Shown: in pieces, positions 40,855 to 47,519 of the stretch
Position numbering within the stretch: the stretch's first letter is position 1
How the letters are laid out: each line of letters begins with the position of its first letter
Source: an uncultured Anaerolineales bacterium
GTDB taxonomy: Bacteria; Chloroflexota; Anaerolineae; Anaerolineales; UBA6663
Length of the DNA: 47,519 nucleotides
NCBI GenBank assembly: GCA_937952305.1
Contig: CALFZO010000113.1
Coordinates: forward strand, 1-47,519
Direction of reading: 5' to 3'
Notes under the pieces: generated by a model
The model's input: only the letters and a program-made list of their open reading frames with translations
The model's database searches: none
What the model was told of the DNA's origin: nothing
Program-made: the position numbers and the translations under genes

Positions 40855-42123
40855 TCAGGCGCCCAGCCAGCGGCGCAGCGCGAGGACGCGGTTGTGGCCG
40901 CCGAAGCCAAAAGACGTCGACAGGGCCGCCGTCAGCGCTGCCGGCCGGGCGGCGTTGGGCACGCAGTCCAGGTCACACTCGGGGTCCGGCGTCGTGTAGT
41001 TGATGGTCGGCGGGATGATCTGGTCCCGCAGGGCCAGCACCGTCCAGATGGCCTCGGCCGCGCCGGTAGCGCCGAGCATGTGCCCGGTGACGGACTTGCT
41101 GGCGCTGACCGGTAGGCGGCGGGCATGCTCGCCCAGGGCCGTGCGCAGGGCGCGCACTTCGAAGACGTCGCCCAGCGGCGTGCTGGTGGCGTGGGCGTTG
41201 ACGTAGTCCACGTCCTCGGGCCGCAGCCCGGCCTTGGCCAGCGCGCGCCGGATGGCGCGGGCCGCCTGCGTGCCGGCCGGGTCCGGGTTGGTGAAGTGCT
41301 GGGCGTCCGACGTGGCGCTGTAGGCCAGCACCTCGGCCAGCGGCGCGGCGCCGCGCGCCTGGGCGTAGTCCAGCGCCTCCAGCACCAGCACGCCGGCGCC
41401 CTCGCTCAGCACGAAGCCGTCGCGCGCCCGGTCGAACGGGCGGCTGGCGCCGGCCGGATCGTCATTGCGGCGCGAGAGCGCGTTCATCTGGTCGAAGCCG
41501 CCGATGCCCAGCGGCGTCACGGCCGCCTCGGTCCCGCCGGCCAGCATGGCCTCGGCGTCGCCGCGCCGGATGATCTCAAAGGCCTCGCCCAGGGCGTCCA
41601 CGCCCGTGGAGCAGGCCGAGGCCAGACCGAAGGCCGGGCCGCGCGCGCCGGTGAGGATACTCACCTGCACCGAGGCCGAGTCGACCGTGATCATTGGGAT
41701 CAGGAGCGGGCTCAACCGCTGCGGGCCGTGCTCGTCCATCACCTTCTGCTGGGCCGTGTACGTCCAGATCCCGGCCGCGCCGGTGCCGATCAGGACGCCG
41801 ACCTCATCGGCGTTGCCGGCCCCGATCACGAGGCCGGCCTGGGCCAGCGCCTGGCGCGCGGCGGCGATGGCGAACTGGACGTTGCGGTCGGCGCGGCGCG
41901 CCTCCTTGGCCGTCATGAAGTCGGTGGGTACAAAGCCCCAGGCTTCGCCGCCGATCTTGACGCGGAAGGCGGTGGTATCGAAGAGCGTGATGGGGCGGAT
42001 GCCGGAGCGCCCGGCCAACAGGTTGGCCCAGGCGCCGGGCACGTCCAGGCCGATCGGGCTGATGATGCCCAGGCCGGTGACGACGACGCGGCGGCCGGGC
42101 GGCGGGGAGTTGGCGGCGCTCAT
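40855..42123 (-). CDS. fabF: Beta-ketoacyl-ACP synthase II
   Basis: This 422-residue thiolase-fold enzyme condenses malonyl-ACP with acyl-ACP in fatty acid elongation. The Cys-His-His triad is intact: C171 in SACSTGVDALG, H311 in NAHATSTPLGD, H348 in KSVTGHMLGA. The N-terminus VVVTGLGIISPIG and the end ALSTSFGFGGHNRVL are typical of FabF. It is the last gene of the folate-linked run, 10 bases after folP. Nothing in the sequence suggests a change of function. Confidence 0.95.
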   Translation of the reverse strand: MSAANSPPPGRRVVVTGLGIISPIGLDVPGAWANLLAGRSGIRPITLFDTTAFRVKIGGEAWGFVPTDFMTAKEARRADRNVQFAIAAARQALAQAGLVIGAGNADEVGVLIGTGAAGIWTYTAQQKVMDEHGPQRLSPLLIPMITVDSASVQVSILTGARGPAFGLASACSTGVDALGEAFEIIRRGDAEAMLAGGTEAAVTPLGIGGFDQMNALSRRNDDPAGASRPFDRARDGFVLSEGAGVLVLEALDYAQARGAAPLAEVLAYSATSDAQHFTNPDPAGTQAARAIRRALAKAGLRPEDVDYVNAHATSTPLGDVFEVRALRTALGEHARRLPVSASKSVTGHMLGATGAAEAIWTVLALRDQIIPPTINYTTPDPECDLDCVPNAARPAALTAALSTSFGFGGHNRVLALRRWLGA

Positions 42124-42133
42124 GCGCGCGGCC

Positions 42134-43021
42134 TCAGGCTGGCCGGGGCGCGGCGCGCACCACGGCGTCGGTCATGCGCGCCACGCGGCTGATCAGGGCC
42201 ACATCGTGCACGCGCACCAGGTCGGCGCCTTGCTGGATGCACAGCGCCGCCACGGCCGCCGTGCCCTCGGCGCGCTGGTCGGCCGGCAGGTCCAGCGTGT
42301 AGCCAATGAACGATTTGCGCGACGGCCCGGCCAGCAGCGGGTAGCCCAGTGCCCGAAACTCGCCGAAGCGCCGCACAATCTCGAGGTTCTGTTCGACGGT
42401 TTTACCGAAGCCCAGGCCGGGGTCGAGGATGATCCGCTCCGGCGCCACCCCGGCCGCCAGCGCCAGGTCGACGCTGGCTTGCAGTTCGCGCTGGATATCG
42501 GCGATCAGGTCGGCGTAGTGCACGCCGACGTAGCGCCCGCCCAGCCGCGCCTCCTGGACGGCGTCCTTGGGCTGGCTGCGGTTGTGCATCAGGATCAGGC
42601 CGGCGCCGCTTTGGGCGGCGACGCGGGCCATGTCCGGGTCCATGCGCAGGCCCCAGACGTCGTTGATCAGCGTCGCGCCGGCCGCCAGCGCCTGGCGCGC
42701 GACCTCGGCCTTGTAGGTGTCCACCGAGATGGGGACGGCCACGCGCTGCGCCAGCGCCCGGACGACCGGGATGACGCGCGCCAATTCCTCGTCCAAAGAG
42801 GTCGGCGGGCCGCCGGGGCGCGTGGATTCCCCGCCGACGTCCAGGAGGTGCGCGCCCTGCGCCACTTGCGCCTGGCCCTGGGCCGCGGCCGCCGCCACCC
42901 AGTCGCCGTCGGCGCGGAGCAGCCCATCCCCGGAGAACGAGTCCGGCGTGACGTTGACGATGCCCATCACGTAGGTGCACGCGCCCCACTCGAAGATGTT
43001 GGACCCAATGGTCAGGGCCAT
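42134..43021 (-). CDS. folP: Dihydropteroate synthase
   Basis: This 295-residue TIM-barrel enzyme joins p-aminobenzoate to hydroxymethyldihydropterin diphosphate. Signatures seen are VMGIVNVTPDSFSGDG, LLDVGGESTRPGG, ISVDTYKAEVA, INDVWGL, LILMHNR, RIILDPGLGFGKT, GPSRKSFIG and VRVHDVA. Length is normal. It lies between folK upstream and fabF downstream on the minus strand. The 55-base gap to folK is very GC-rich with imperfect GCGCGC/CGGCC inverted arms. Confidence 0.95.
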   Translation of the reverse strand: MALTIGSNIFEWGACTYVMGIVNVTPDSFSGDGLLRADGDWVAAAAAQGQAQVAQGAHLLDVGGESTRPGGPPTSLDEELARVIPVVRALAQRVAVPISVDTYKAEVARQALAAGATLINDVWGLRMDPDMARVAAQSGAGLILMHNRSQPKDAVQEARLGGRYVGVHYADLIADIQRELQASVDLALAAGVAPERIILDPGLGFGKTVEQNLEIVRRFGEFRALGYPLLAGPSRKSFIGYTLDLPADQRAEGTAAVAALCIQQGADLVRVHDVALISRVARMTDAVVRAAPRPA

Positions 43022-43076
43022 AGTCTCACCGCCAGTGCGGGCGCGCCGGCCGGGCCGGGCGCGCGCTAGAGGGTTG

Positions 43077-43577
43077 TTACGGCCCGGCCGCCTGCTCCGA
43101 GGCGAGCCAGATCAAGCGTGCGGTATCGCCCAGCCGGTCGCGCAGCGCGGCCAGCGTGAGCCCAAGCGCCGGGTGGACGACGTCCGGCGCGATCTCGGCC
43201 AGCGGCACCAGCACGAAGGCGCGTTCCGCCAGGCGCGGGTGCGGCACGGTCAGTTCGGGCGTGTCCAAGACGACGGCTTCATACAGCAGCAGGTCCAGGT
43301 CGATCAGGCGCGGCCCGAAGCGCGCGCCGGCCACGCGCCCCAGGCCCGTCTCCAGCGCCTTCAGGCGGCGCAGGGCCGCCAGCGGCGTCAGCGCCGTCTC
43401 GGCCCGGACCGCCAGGTTGTAAAAGCGCGGCTGATCCTGGACATAGGCGGGCTCGGTCTCGTACCAGCGCGAAGCCGCCACCAGGGTGAAGTGCGGGGCC
43501 AGCGCCGCCAGCGCCTGGCGCACGTTCTGCGCGCGATCGCCGAGGTTGGTGCCGAGGGCCAGGTAGACGGTGGCCAC
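43077..43577 (-). CDS. folK: 2-amino-4-hydroxy-6-hydroxymethyldihydropteridine diphosphokinase
   Basis: This 166-residue HPPK transfers pyrophosphate from ATP to hydroxymethyldihydropterin. Seen are the N-terminal YLALGTNLGDRAQNVRQAL, the phrase SRWYETEPAYVQDQPRFYNLA, the metal-binding GPRLIDLDLLLY and VPHPRLAERAFVLVPLAEI. The start is GTG at 43577, just two bases after the stop of the pterin synthase homologue, so the two are co-translated. Confidence 0.95.
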   Translation of the reverse strand: MATVYLALGTNLGDRAQNVRQALAALAPHFTLVAASRWYETEPAYVQDQPRFYNLAVRAETALTPLAALRRLKALETGLGRVAGARFGPRLIDLDLLLYEAVVLDTPELTVPHPRLAERAFVLVPLAEIAPDVVHPALGLTLAALRDRLGDTARLIWLASEQAAGP

Positions 43578-43579
43578 GG

Positions 43580-44083
43580 CTACAGGTCGAGCCGGCAGAA
43601 AGCGCTCTGGCCGAACGTCTCTTCCACCTCGACCTCCAGGGCGCGCAGCCCGCTGGCCTGGCCGGGCGTCAGCGCGGCGCGCAGTTCGCCCGCGATCCAG
43701 GCCGCCAATTGCTCGGCGGTGGTGTTCGGGATCGGCAGCAGCACGCAGTCCTCGCGCGGGAAGACGTAGCGCTTGGCGCCGTACCGGAGGGTGACGCTCA
43801 CGTCATCGTGTTCCAGGATGAAGTGGGGGTTATGCAGCGGCAGCAGCATGCGGTGGTCGAGCCGGTCGCAGACGGCGCGCAGCAGCCGCTTGAGGGTGAC
43901 GAAGTCGAAGACGTAGGCGTTGACGTTGAGCTCGCCCTCCAGGCTGGCCGCGGCCCGGTAGTTGTGGCCGTGGGCGGTCTCGCACTGGTCGCCTTCGTAA
44001 GTGATGAAGTGGCCCGAGCAGAAGATCGTGTAGTCTTTGGTGACGCGGACGCGGTAACGGGCGGACGGGGCCAGCGGCGGCAT
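43580..44083 (-). CDS. 6-pyruvoyltetrahydropterin synthase family protein (QueD / PTPS-III like)
   Basis: This 167-residue T-fold protein has zinc ligands H25 (SGHF), H38 and H40 (AHGHNY), the conserved D76-H77 and E155 in EETFGQSA. The active-site segment reads C34-E-T-A-H-G-H40, which carries both the catalytic Cys of QueD and the adjacent Glu linked to the PTPS-III activity. From the COG0720 literature, C-E-x-x-H-G-H members can supply hydroxymethyldihydropterin directly and so replace FolB. Here it sits directly upstream of folK and folP with no folB in the window, which fits. GGAGAG five bases upstream supports the ATG. A purely queuosine role remains possible. Confidence 0.88.
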   Translation of the reverse strand: MPPLAPSARYRVRVTKDYTIFCSGHFITYEGDQCETAHGHNYRAAASLEGELNVNAYVFDFVTLKRLLRAVCDRLDHRMLLPLHNPHFILEHDDVSVTLRYGAKRYVFPREDCVLLPIPNTTAEQLAAWIAGELRAALTPGQASGLRALEVEVEETFGQSAFCRLDL

Positions 44084-44101
44084 CAGGTCTCTCCAGCAGC
44101 T

Positions 44102-45796
44102 TTACGGAGTCGGCGTCGCCTGTTCGACCACCACCTTGGCCGTCACCATATACCACTCGTTCAACGACGCGAAGCGGTCACTGGCCTGGGTCAGCGGCCC
44201 GAGCTGGACGCCGCCCACCTGGGCATCGACGGCGAAGTTGTAGACCGGGTAATACAGCAGCAGCGCGGGCACTTGGTCGGCGAAGCGCGACTGGAATTGC
44301 TGGTACAGCCGGGCGCGCGCGCCGATGTCGGTGGTGATGCGGGCCTGCTCCAGGAGCTGGCTGGAGATGCGGTCATCCCAGCCGCCGTAGTTCTGGCCGC
44401 TCTCCACCTGGGTCTGATGCCAGAGCGGGTACGGATCCGGGTCCGGGGTGCCGGCCAGGCTGAAATCCACCAGGGCGGCCTGGAAAGCGCGCGGCTCCAG
44501 GAACTGGCTGCGCAGGGCGGCGGCCTCGGCCGGGATCACGGTTACGGCCACGCCCAGGGCCGCCCAGGTCGTCCGGGCGGAGTCGGCCACGGCCCGATGC
44601 TCGGGGTCGTCCGGCGTAATCAGCGTGAACTGCAACGGCACGCCGTCCTTCTGGCGCACGTAGGCGTCCGTCCCCGGCAGGGCGTCCGGCGGCAGCAGCC
44701 AGCCGGCGCTGTCCAGCAGGGCGGCGGCCTCGGTCGGGTTGAAGCGCGGCGTGGGCAGCTCGCGGTTGTAGGCCCACGAGCCGGGCAGCACCGGCGAGTT
44801 GGCGACCACGGCCTGGCCGGCCAGCACCGTACTCACCAGGCCCGGCCGGTTGAGGCCCAGCGACAGCGCCTGGCGCACCTTCTTCTCTTTGAAGAACGGC
44901 AGCGTCTCGTCGCGCAGGTTGAGGAAGATCAGCGTGTACTCGGGCTGCAGCGTCGAGTACAGCCGCAGGCTGGGCAGCTTGAGGGCGGTGTCGAACGCGG
45001 TCCCCGAGACCTGGCTCAGGCCGAGCACCTCGCCGTTGCGGTAGGCGGCCAGGGCCGAGGCGCTGTCCGCATAGAACCGGAACTCCAGTGCGCTCAGCTT
45101 GGGCTGGGCACCGTAGTAGGCCGCGAAGGGCTTCAGGGTCAGCCCGGTCACACGCCCGGCCTCGGCCTGCCAGCCGTCGAACACGAATGGCCCGGAGCCC
45201 ACCGGCTGCAGGTTGAAGCCGGCCTGCGGGAGTTGCGCGGCCGTGGTGCCGTCCAGCTGGTGGCGCGGCAGCACGCCGAAGTCCGTGTAGTCCAGGAAGG
45301 GCGCGAACGGCTCGGGCAGCGTCAGCGCGATGGTCTGCGTGCCGGTCACGGCGACCGTCACCGATTGCCAGAGCTGCTTAAGGTCCTCGGGGCCGGGCCA
45401 GCTCGTGGCCTGCATCAGCTCGATGGTGAAGGCCACATCATCCGCGGTCAGCGGCTGGCCGTCGTGCCAGGTCAAATCCGGCTTGAGGATGAACGTGTAG
45501 GTCAGGCCGTCGGCGGCGATGAACCAGTTGGCCAGGTCATCCACGGGCCGGCCGGCCGCGTCGAAGCGGGTCAGGCCGCTGAAGAGCAGGCGGTCCAGGT
45601 CGCGATCCACCGGGTTGAAGTGGTCCAGCAGCGGGTTGAGGGCGCGCGGCGCGCCGACCATGGCCTCCACGTAGACGCCCGTGCCTTCCACCGGGACCTC
45701 GCGGATGGTCAACACGCGGGCCTGCCTGGAAAGCAGCCCGACGGCCAGCAGCAGGCCCAAGATCGCGATCAACGCCTGCCAGCGGAGATGTTTCAT
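44102..45796 (-). CDS. Extracellular solute-binding protein, family 5 (oligopeptide type)
   Basis: This 564-residue protein belongs to the SBP_bac_5 group: VYVEAMVGAPRALNPLLDHF, LDRLLFSGLTRFDAAG, LTYTFILKPDLTWHDGQPLT, DDVAFTIELM and the late LLEQARITTDIGARARLYQQ are characteristic. The N-terminus is a membrane segment (7-23) with no lipobox cysteine, so it is anchored or secreted rather than lipidated. No ABC permease or ATPase gene is nearby. It lies between secG and the pterin synthase homologue, 18 bases upstream of the latter, probably in the same transcript. Ligand unknown; peptide, nickel or other is possible. Confidence 0.88.
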   Translation of the reverse strand: MKHLRWQALIAILGLLLAVGLLSRQARVLTIREVPVEGTGVYVEAMVGAPRALNPLLDHFNPVDRDLDRLLFSGLTRFDAAGRPVDDLANWFIAADGLTYTFILKPDLTWHDGQPLTADDVAFTIELMQATSWPGPEDLKQLWQSVTVAVTGTQTIALTLPEPFAPFLDYTDFGVLPRHQLDGTTAAQLPQAGFNLQPVGSGPFVFDGWQAEAGRVTGLTLKPFAAYYGAQPKLSALEFRFYADSASALAAYRNGEVLGLSQVSGTAFDTALKLPSLRLYSTLQPEYTLIFLNLRDETLPFFKEKKVRQALSLGLNRPGLVSTVLAGQAVVANSPVLPGSWAYNRELPTPRFNPTEAAALLDSAGWLLPPDALPGTDAYVRQKDGVPLQFTLITPDDPEHRAVADSARTTWAALGVAVTVIPAEAAALRSQFLEPRAFQAALVDFSLAGTPDPDPYPLWHQTQVESGQNYGGWDDRISSQLLEQARITTDIGARARLYQQFQSRFADQVPALLLYYPVYNFAVDAQVGGVQLGPLTQASDRFASLNEWYMVTAKVVVEQATPTP

Positions 45797-45817
45797 GATG
45801 GCGCTTGCGGAGGCAAT

Positions 45818-45847
45818 CGAGGACGACTAGCCTCCCGTTCGTCCTCG
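45818..45847. repeat. 9-bp inverted repeat of the GAGGACGA type
   Basis: CGAGGACGA (45818-45826) and TCGTCCTCG (45839-45847) flank a 12-base loop between secG and the solute-binding protein gene. There is no T-run. It shares the GACGA style of the other spacer repeats. Confidence 0.45.
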
Positions 45848-45872
45848 TCCGACGCGGTGTGGCGGAGGCGGC

Positions 45873-46100
45873 TCAGCCGGCCAGCACGTTAGCGATCGAG
45901 ATCAGGAAGAAGACGACCGCCAGGCCAATGGTGATGTTGAACAGCGTCTTTTCTACGCCGCGCCGGGCGCGGAAAACGCCGCCGGTGTCACCGCCGGTCA
46001 GGCCGCCCAACCCGGCCGATTTAGATTGCAGCACGATCGCCAGCACCAGGGCGATCGACACAATGATCTGGGCAATATCCAGGTAATCCGTCAACTGCAT
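45873..46100 (-). CDS. secG: Preprotein translocase subunit SecG
   Basis: This 75-residue protein has two membrane helices (about 9-25 and 54-73). The connecting segment LQSKSAGLGGLTGGDTGGVF is the SecG signature. SecG aids SecYE-SecA protein export. GAGGAGAG lies six bases upstream of the ATG, and an extended -10 element precedes it. It appears to head the run that continues with the solute-binding protein and folate genes. Confidence 0.95.
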   Translation of the reverse strand: MQLTDYLDIAQIIVSIALVLAIVLQSKSAGLGGLTGGDTGGVFRARRGVEKTLFNITIGLAVVFFLISIANVLAG

Positions 46101-46148
46101 CGTGAACTCTCCTCAAAATGACGCGCTTCCTGTCGCGGAAGCCCAGGC

Positions 46149-46157
46149 ATTATAACA
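46149..46157 (-). promoter_or_regulatory. Extended -10 promoter for secG
   Basis: The minus strand reads TGTTATAAT, a TGn extended -10 with perfect TATAAT, about 48 bases upstream of the secG start. No good -35 is present at 17 bases. Confidence 0.6.
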
Positions 46158-46208
46158 GTCTCCGACCGCGCCCCGGCTGCGCGACAATCTGTCAACTAGA
46201 GCGCGGCC

Positions 46209-47288
46209 TCAGGCCGGGATGAAGAAGAAGGCCACGCCCAGCACCAGGTAGACGGCGATCAACTGGGCGCCTTCCAGCCAGTTGGTCTCGCCATCGGCGG
46301 CGACCAGGTTGGCCACCAGCACCGCCGCGATCAGGGCGACGACTTCAAACTGGTTGAAGACCAGGTTGAGATACTGGCCAAACGCCAACGCCACGAAGAC
46401 CAGCACCGGCGCCACGAAGATCGCGATCTGCAGGCTGGAGCCGAGGGCGATCTCCAGGCTGAGGTCCATCTGGTTCTTCATCGCCACCTGCACGGCCACC
46501 AGGTGCTCGGCCACGTTGCCGATGAGCGGGATCAGGATGATGCCCAGGAAGAACTCGCTCAGGCCCAGAGCCGCCGTCACCGCCTCCACTTCATGCACCA
46601 GGATTTCGCTCATCCACACCGTCCCGCCGGTGGCCAGCGCCAGCATGATCAGCGACGTGCGCACGGACCAGTGCGGGGCCTCGCTTTCGGACCCGCCCGC
46701 GTGGCTGAGCGCCGTGCTCTTGTCGCTGCGCAGCGTGTAGAACAGGCCCAGGCCATAGACGATGATCATCACGACGGCCACGCCCAGGCTGATGTACTCC
46801 TCGGTGATGACGGACAGCTCTTCGCCATCCAGGGAGTGATTGAACAGCGACGGGATGACCAGGGCGATGGTCGCCAGCACCAGCAGAGTGGCATTGGTGG
46901 CCTGGGACTGGCGGTTAAACGTCTGCCGGCCATGCTTCAGGCCGCCCAGCAGCAGGCTGGCGCCCATCACCAGCAGCAGGTTGCCCAAAATCGAGCCGGT
47001 GATGGACGCCTTCACCAGATCCAGCAGGCCGGCGCGGATGGCGACGATGGTGATGATCAACTCGGCAGCGTTGCCCAGGGTGGCGTTGAGCAGGCCGCCA
47101 ATCTTGGGGCCGGTCACCGCCGCCAGCGCCTCGGTCGCCTCGCCGATCAGGCCCGCCAGCGGGATCAGGGCCGCACAGGCGATGGCGAAGATGACCACTG
47201 GGTCCCAATGCAACGACCCGGCCAGGACGGCCAGCGGCACGGCCAGCAACAGGTAGTAGACGGGCTTGACGGATTTCAAGAAGGCCAT
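46209..47288 (-). CDS. Calcium/proton antiporter of the CaCA superfamily (CAX type)
   Basis: This 359-residue protein has about 11 membrane helices. The two alpha-repeat signatures are visible: LLNATLGNAAELIITIVAIR in the N-terminal half and LIGNVAEHLVAVQVAM in the C-terminal half, with the acidic residues that bind Ca2+. Between them is the hydrophilic stretch SDKSTALSHAGGSESE. CAX proteins expel Ca2+ in exchange for H+. The frame opens to 47372, but homology and GGGAGAG four bases upstream of the ATG support 47288. It ends 108 bases before the secG start codon on the same strand. Confidence 0.92.
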   Translation of the reverse strand: MAFLKSVKPVYYLLLAVPLAVLAGSLHWDPVVIFAIACAALIPLAGLIGEATEALAAVTGPKIGGLLNATLGNAAELIITIVAIRAGLLDLVKASITGSILGNLLLVMGASLLLGGLKHGRQTFNRQSQATNATLLVLATIALVIPSLFNHSLDGEELSVITEEYISLGVAVVMIIVYGLGLFYTLRSDKSTALSHAGGSESEAPHWSVRTSLIMLALATGGTVWMSEILVHEVEAVTAALGLSEFFLGIILIPLIGNVAEHLVAVQVAMKNQMDLSLEIALGSSLQIAIFVAPVLVFVALAFGQYLNLVFNQFEVVALIAAVLVANLVAADGETNWLEGAQLIAVYLVLGVAFFFIPA

Positions 47289-47422
47289 GGCTCTCTCCCG
47301 GGCTGCGCCCCAGGTGGCGGACGGATGACGTGCGGCGCGCGGCATTTTAGTGCAGGAGACCCCGACCGACAAGGCAACGTCCCCGGCCAGGTTATCGCCC
47401 GCGCCGCCAGCCTGTTTTTGGA

Positions 47423-47428
47423 TATACT
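47423..47428 (+). promoter_or_regulatory. Possible -10 element for the gene at the right edge
   Basis: TATACT lies 33 bases upstream of the ATG at 47462. No good -35 hexamer is found 17 bases upstream. Confidence 0.35.
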
Positions 47429-47461
47429 TGCCCGATCCCGTTCACGAGGACGCTCACGCCG

Positions 47462-47519
47462 ATGCCCACCCCGCCCACCGCCAAAGTGTTTTCGTCGTGC
47501 ACCGCGCCGCGCATTCGTT
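47462..47519 (+). CDS. Start of an unidentified gene, 3' end outside the window
   Basis: An open frame begins at ATG 47462 and runs to the edge for 19 codons (MPTPPTAKVFSSCTAPRIR). It is preceded by TATACT and a weak GAGG. It is too short to recognise. Confidence 0.4.
   Translation, partial: MPTPPTAKVFSSCTAPRIR

Noticed and set aside
46190..46195. Perfect TTGACA upstream of secG on the minus strand
   Set aside because: It lies 35 bases from the TATAAT, too far to act as its -35 element. The TGn extended -10 explains the promoter better.
1..47519. tRNA, rRNA, CRISPR arrays, insertion sequences, phage genes or attachment sites
   Set aside because: I found no conserved RNA gene segments, no evenly spaced direct repeats, no transposase or integrase motifs and no flanking duplications.

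Overview
The window is high-GC, gene-dense DNA from a bacterium that looks like a member of the Chloroflexota (Anaerolineae-like). This is inferred from content, not from a marker gene: low-complexity Pro/Thr linkers in surface proteins, DUF3048 and DUF4388 proteins, very large GAF-domain histidine kinases, REC proteins with worn GGDEF-like tails, and degenerate short spacers built from GACGAC, GAAGGAC and GATCAGT units. I see no phage, plasmid or insertion sequence, no CRISPR array, no rRNA and no tRNA. No stretch longer than about 215 bases lacks a gene. Many starts are set by 4-base ATGA overlaps, and several use GTG or TTG.

Layout. (1) 1-2144, + strand: the tail of a LysM cell-wall protein and a beta-lactamase-fold serine hydrolase, closed by a two-way terminator. 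(2) 2238-18980, - strand: a DinB protein, an anti-sigma/anti-anti-sigma pair (RsbW/RsbV type) with a good promoter, and a surface-polysaccharide region. That region holds an O-antigen ligase-like polymerase, two tandem GT39-type membrane glycosyltransferases, a GT4 and a GT2 enzyme, a long-chain polyprenyl synthase, TatD, a phosphohexomutase, GDP-mannose 4,6-dehydratase and a GDP-4-keto-6-deoxymannose reductase, then a DUF3048 lipoprotein. The sugar genes point to GDP-D-rhamnose. (3) 19143-34441, + strand: a 15-kb run behind a near-consensus promoter. It holds a DUF4388 protein, a small Ras-like GTPase, an alpha/beta hydrolase, a V4R sensor, a left-handed beta-helix protein, a homologue of cyanobacterial acyl-ACP reductase, two REC proteins with degenerate GGDEF tails, a histidine kinase of about 2258 residues with ten GAF domains, a single REC protein, and a second alpha/beta hydrolase whose nucleophile serine is glycine. 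(4) 34454-38250, - strand: a HAD phosphatase, a long-chain acyl-CoA ligase, a small membrane protein and a coiled-coil helix-hairpin-helix protein. (5) 38464-40769, + strand: an HtrA protease and a CAP-domain protein. (6) 40855-47288, - strand: secG, a solute-binding protein, a 6-pyruvoyltetrahydropterin synthase homologue, folK, folP, fabF, and upstream a Ca2+/H+ antiporter. The first codons of one more gene lie at the right edge.

How the genes may work together. The - strand block at 3.8-17.6 kb supplies an activated deoxysugar, a lipid carrier and transferases for an envelope glycan. The folate block has dihydropteroate synthase and HPPK but no folB. Its pterin-synthase homologue carries a motif (C-E-x-x-H-G-H) linked to bypassing FolB. 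The most unusual region is 19.1-34.4 kb, where a fatty-aldehyde-forming enzyme, a V4R small-molecule sensor, a GTPase/DUF4388 module and a very large multi-GAF two-component system are co-directional. I propose it as an undescribed lipid- or hydrocarbon-linked signalling system. The individual families are well supported; the system idea is inference.
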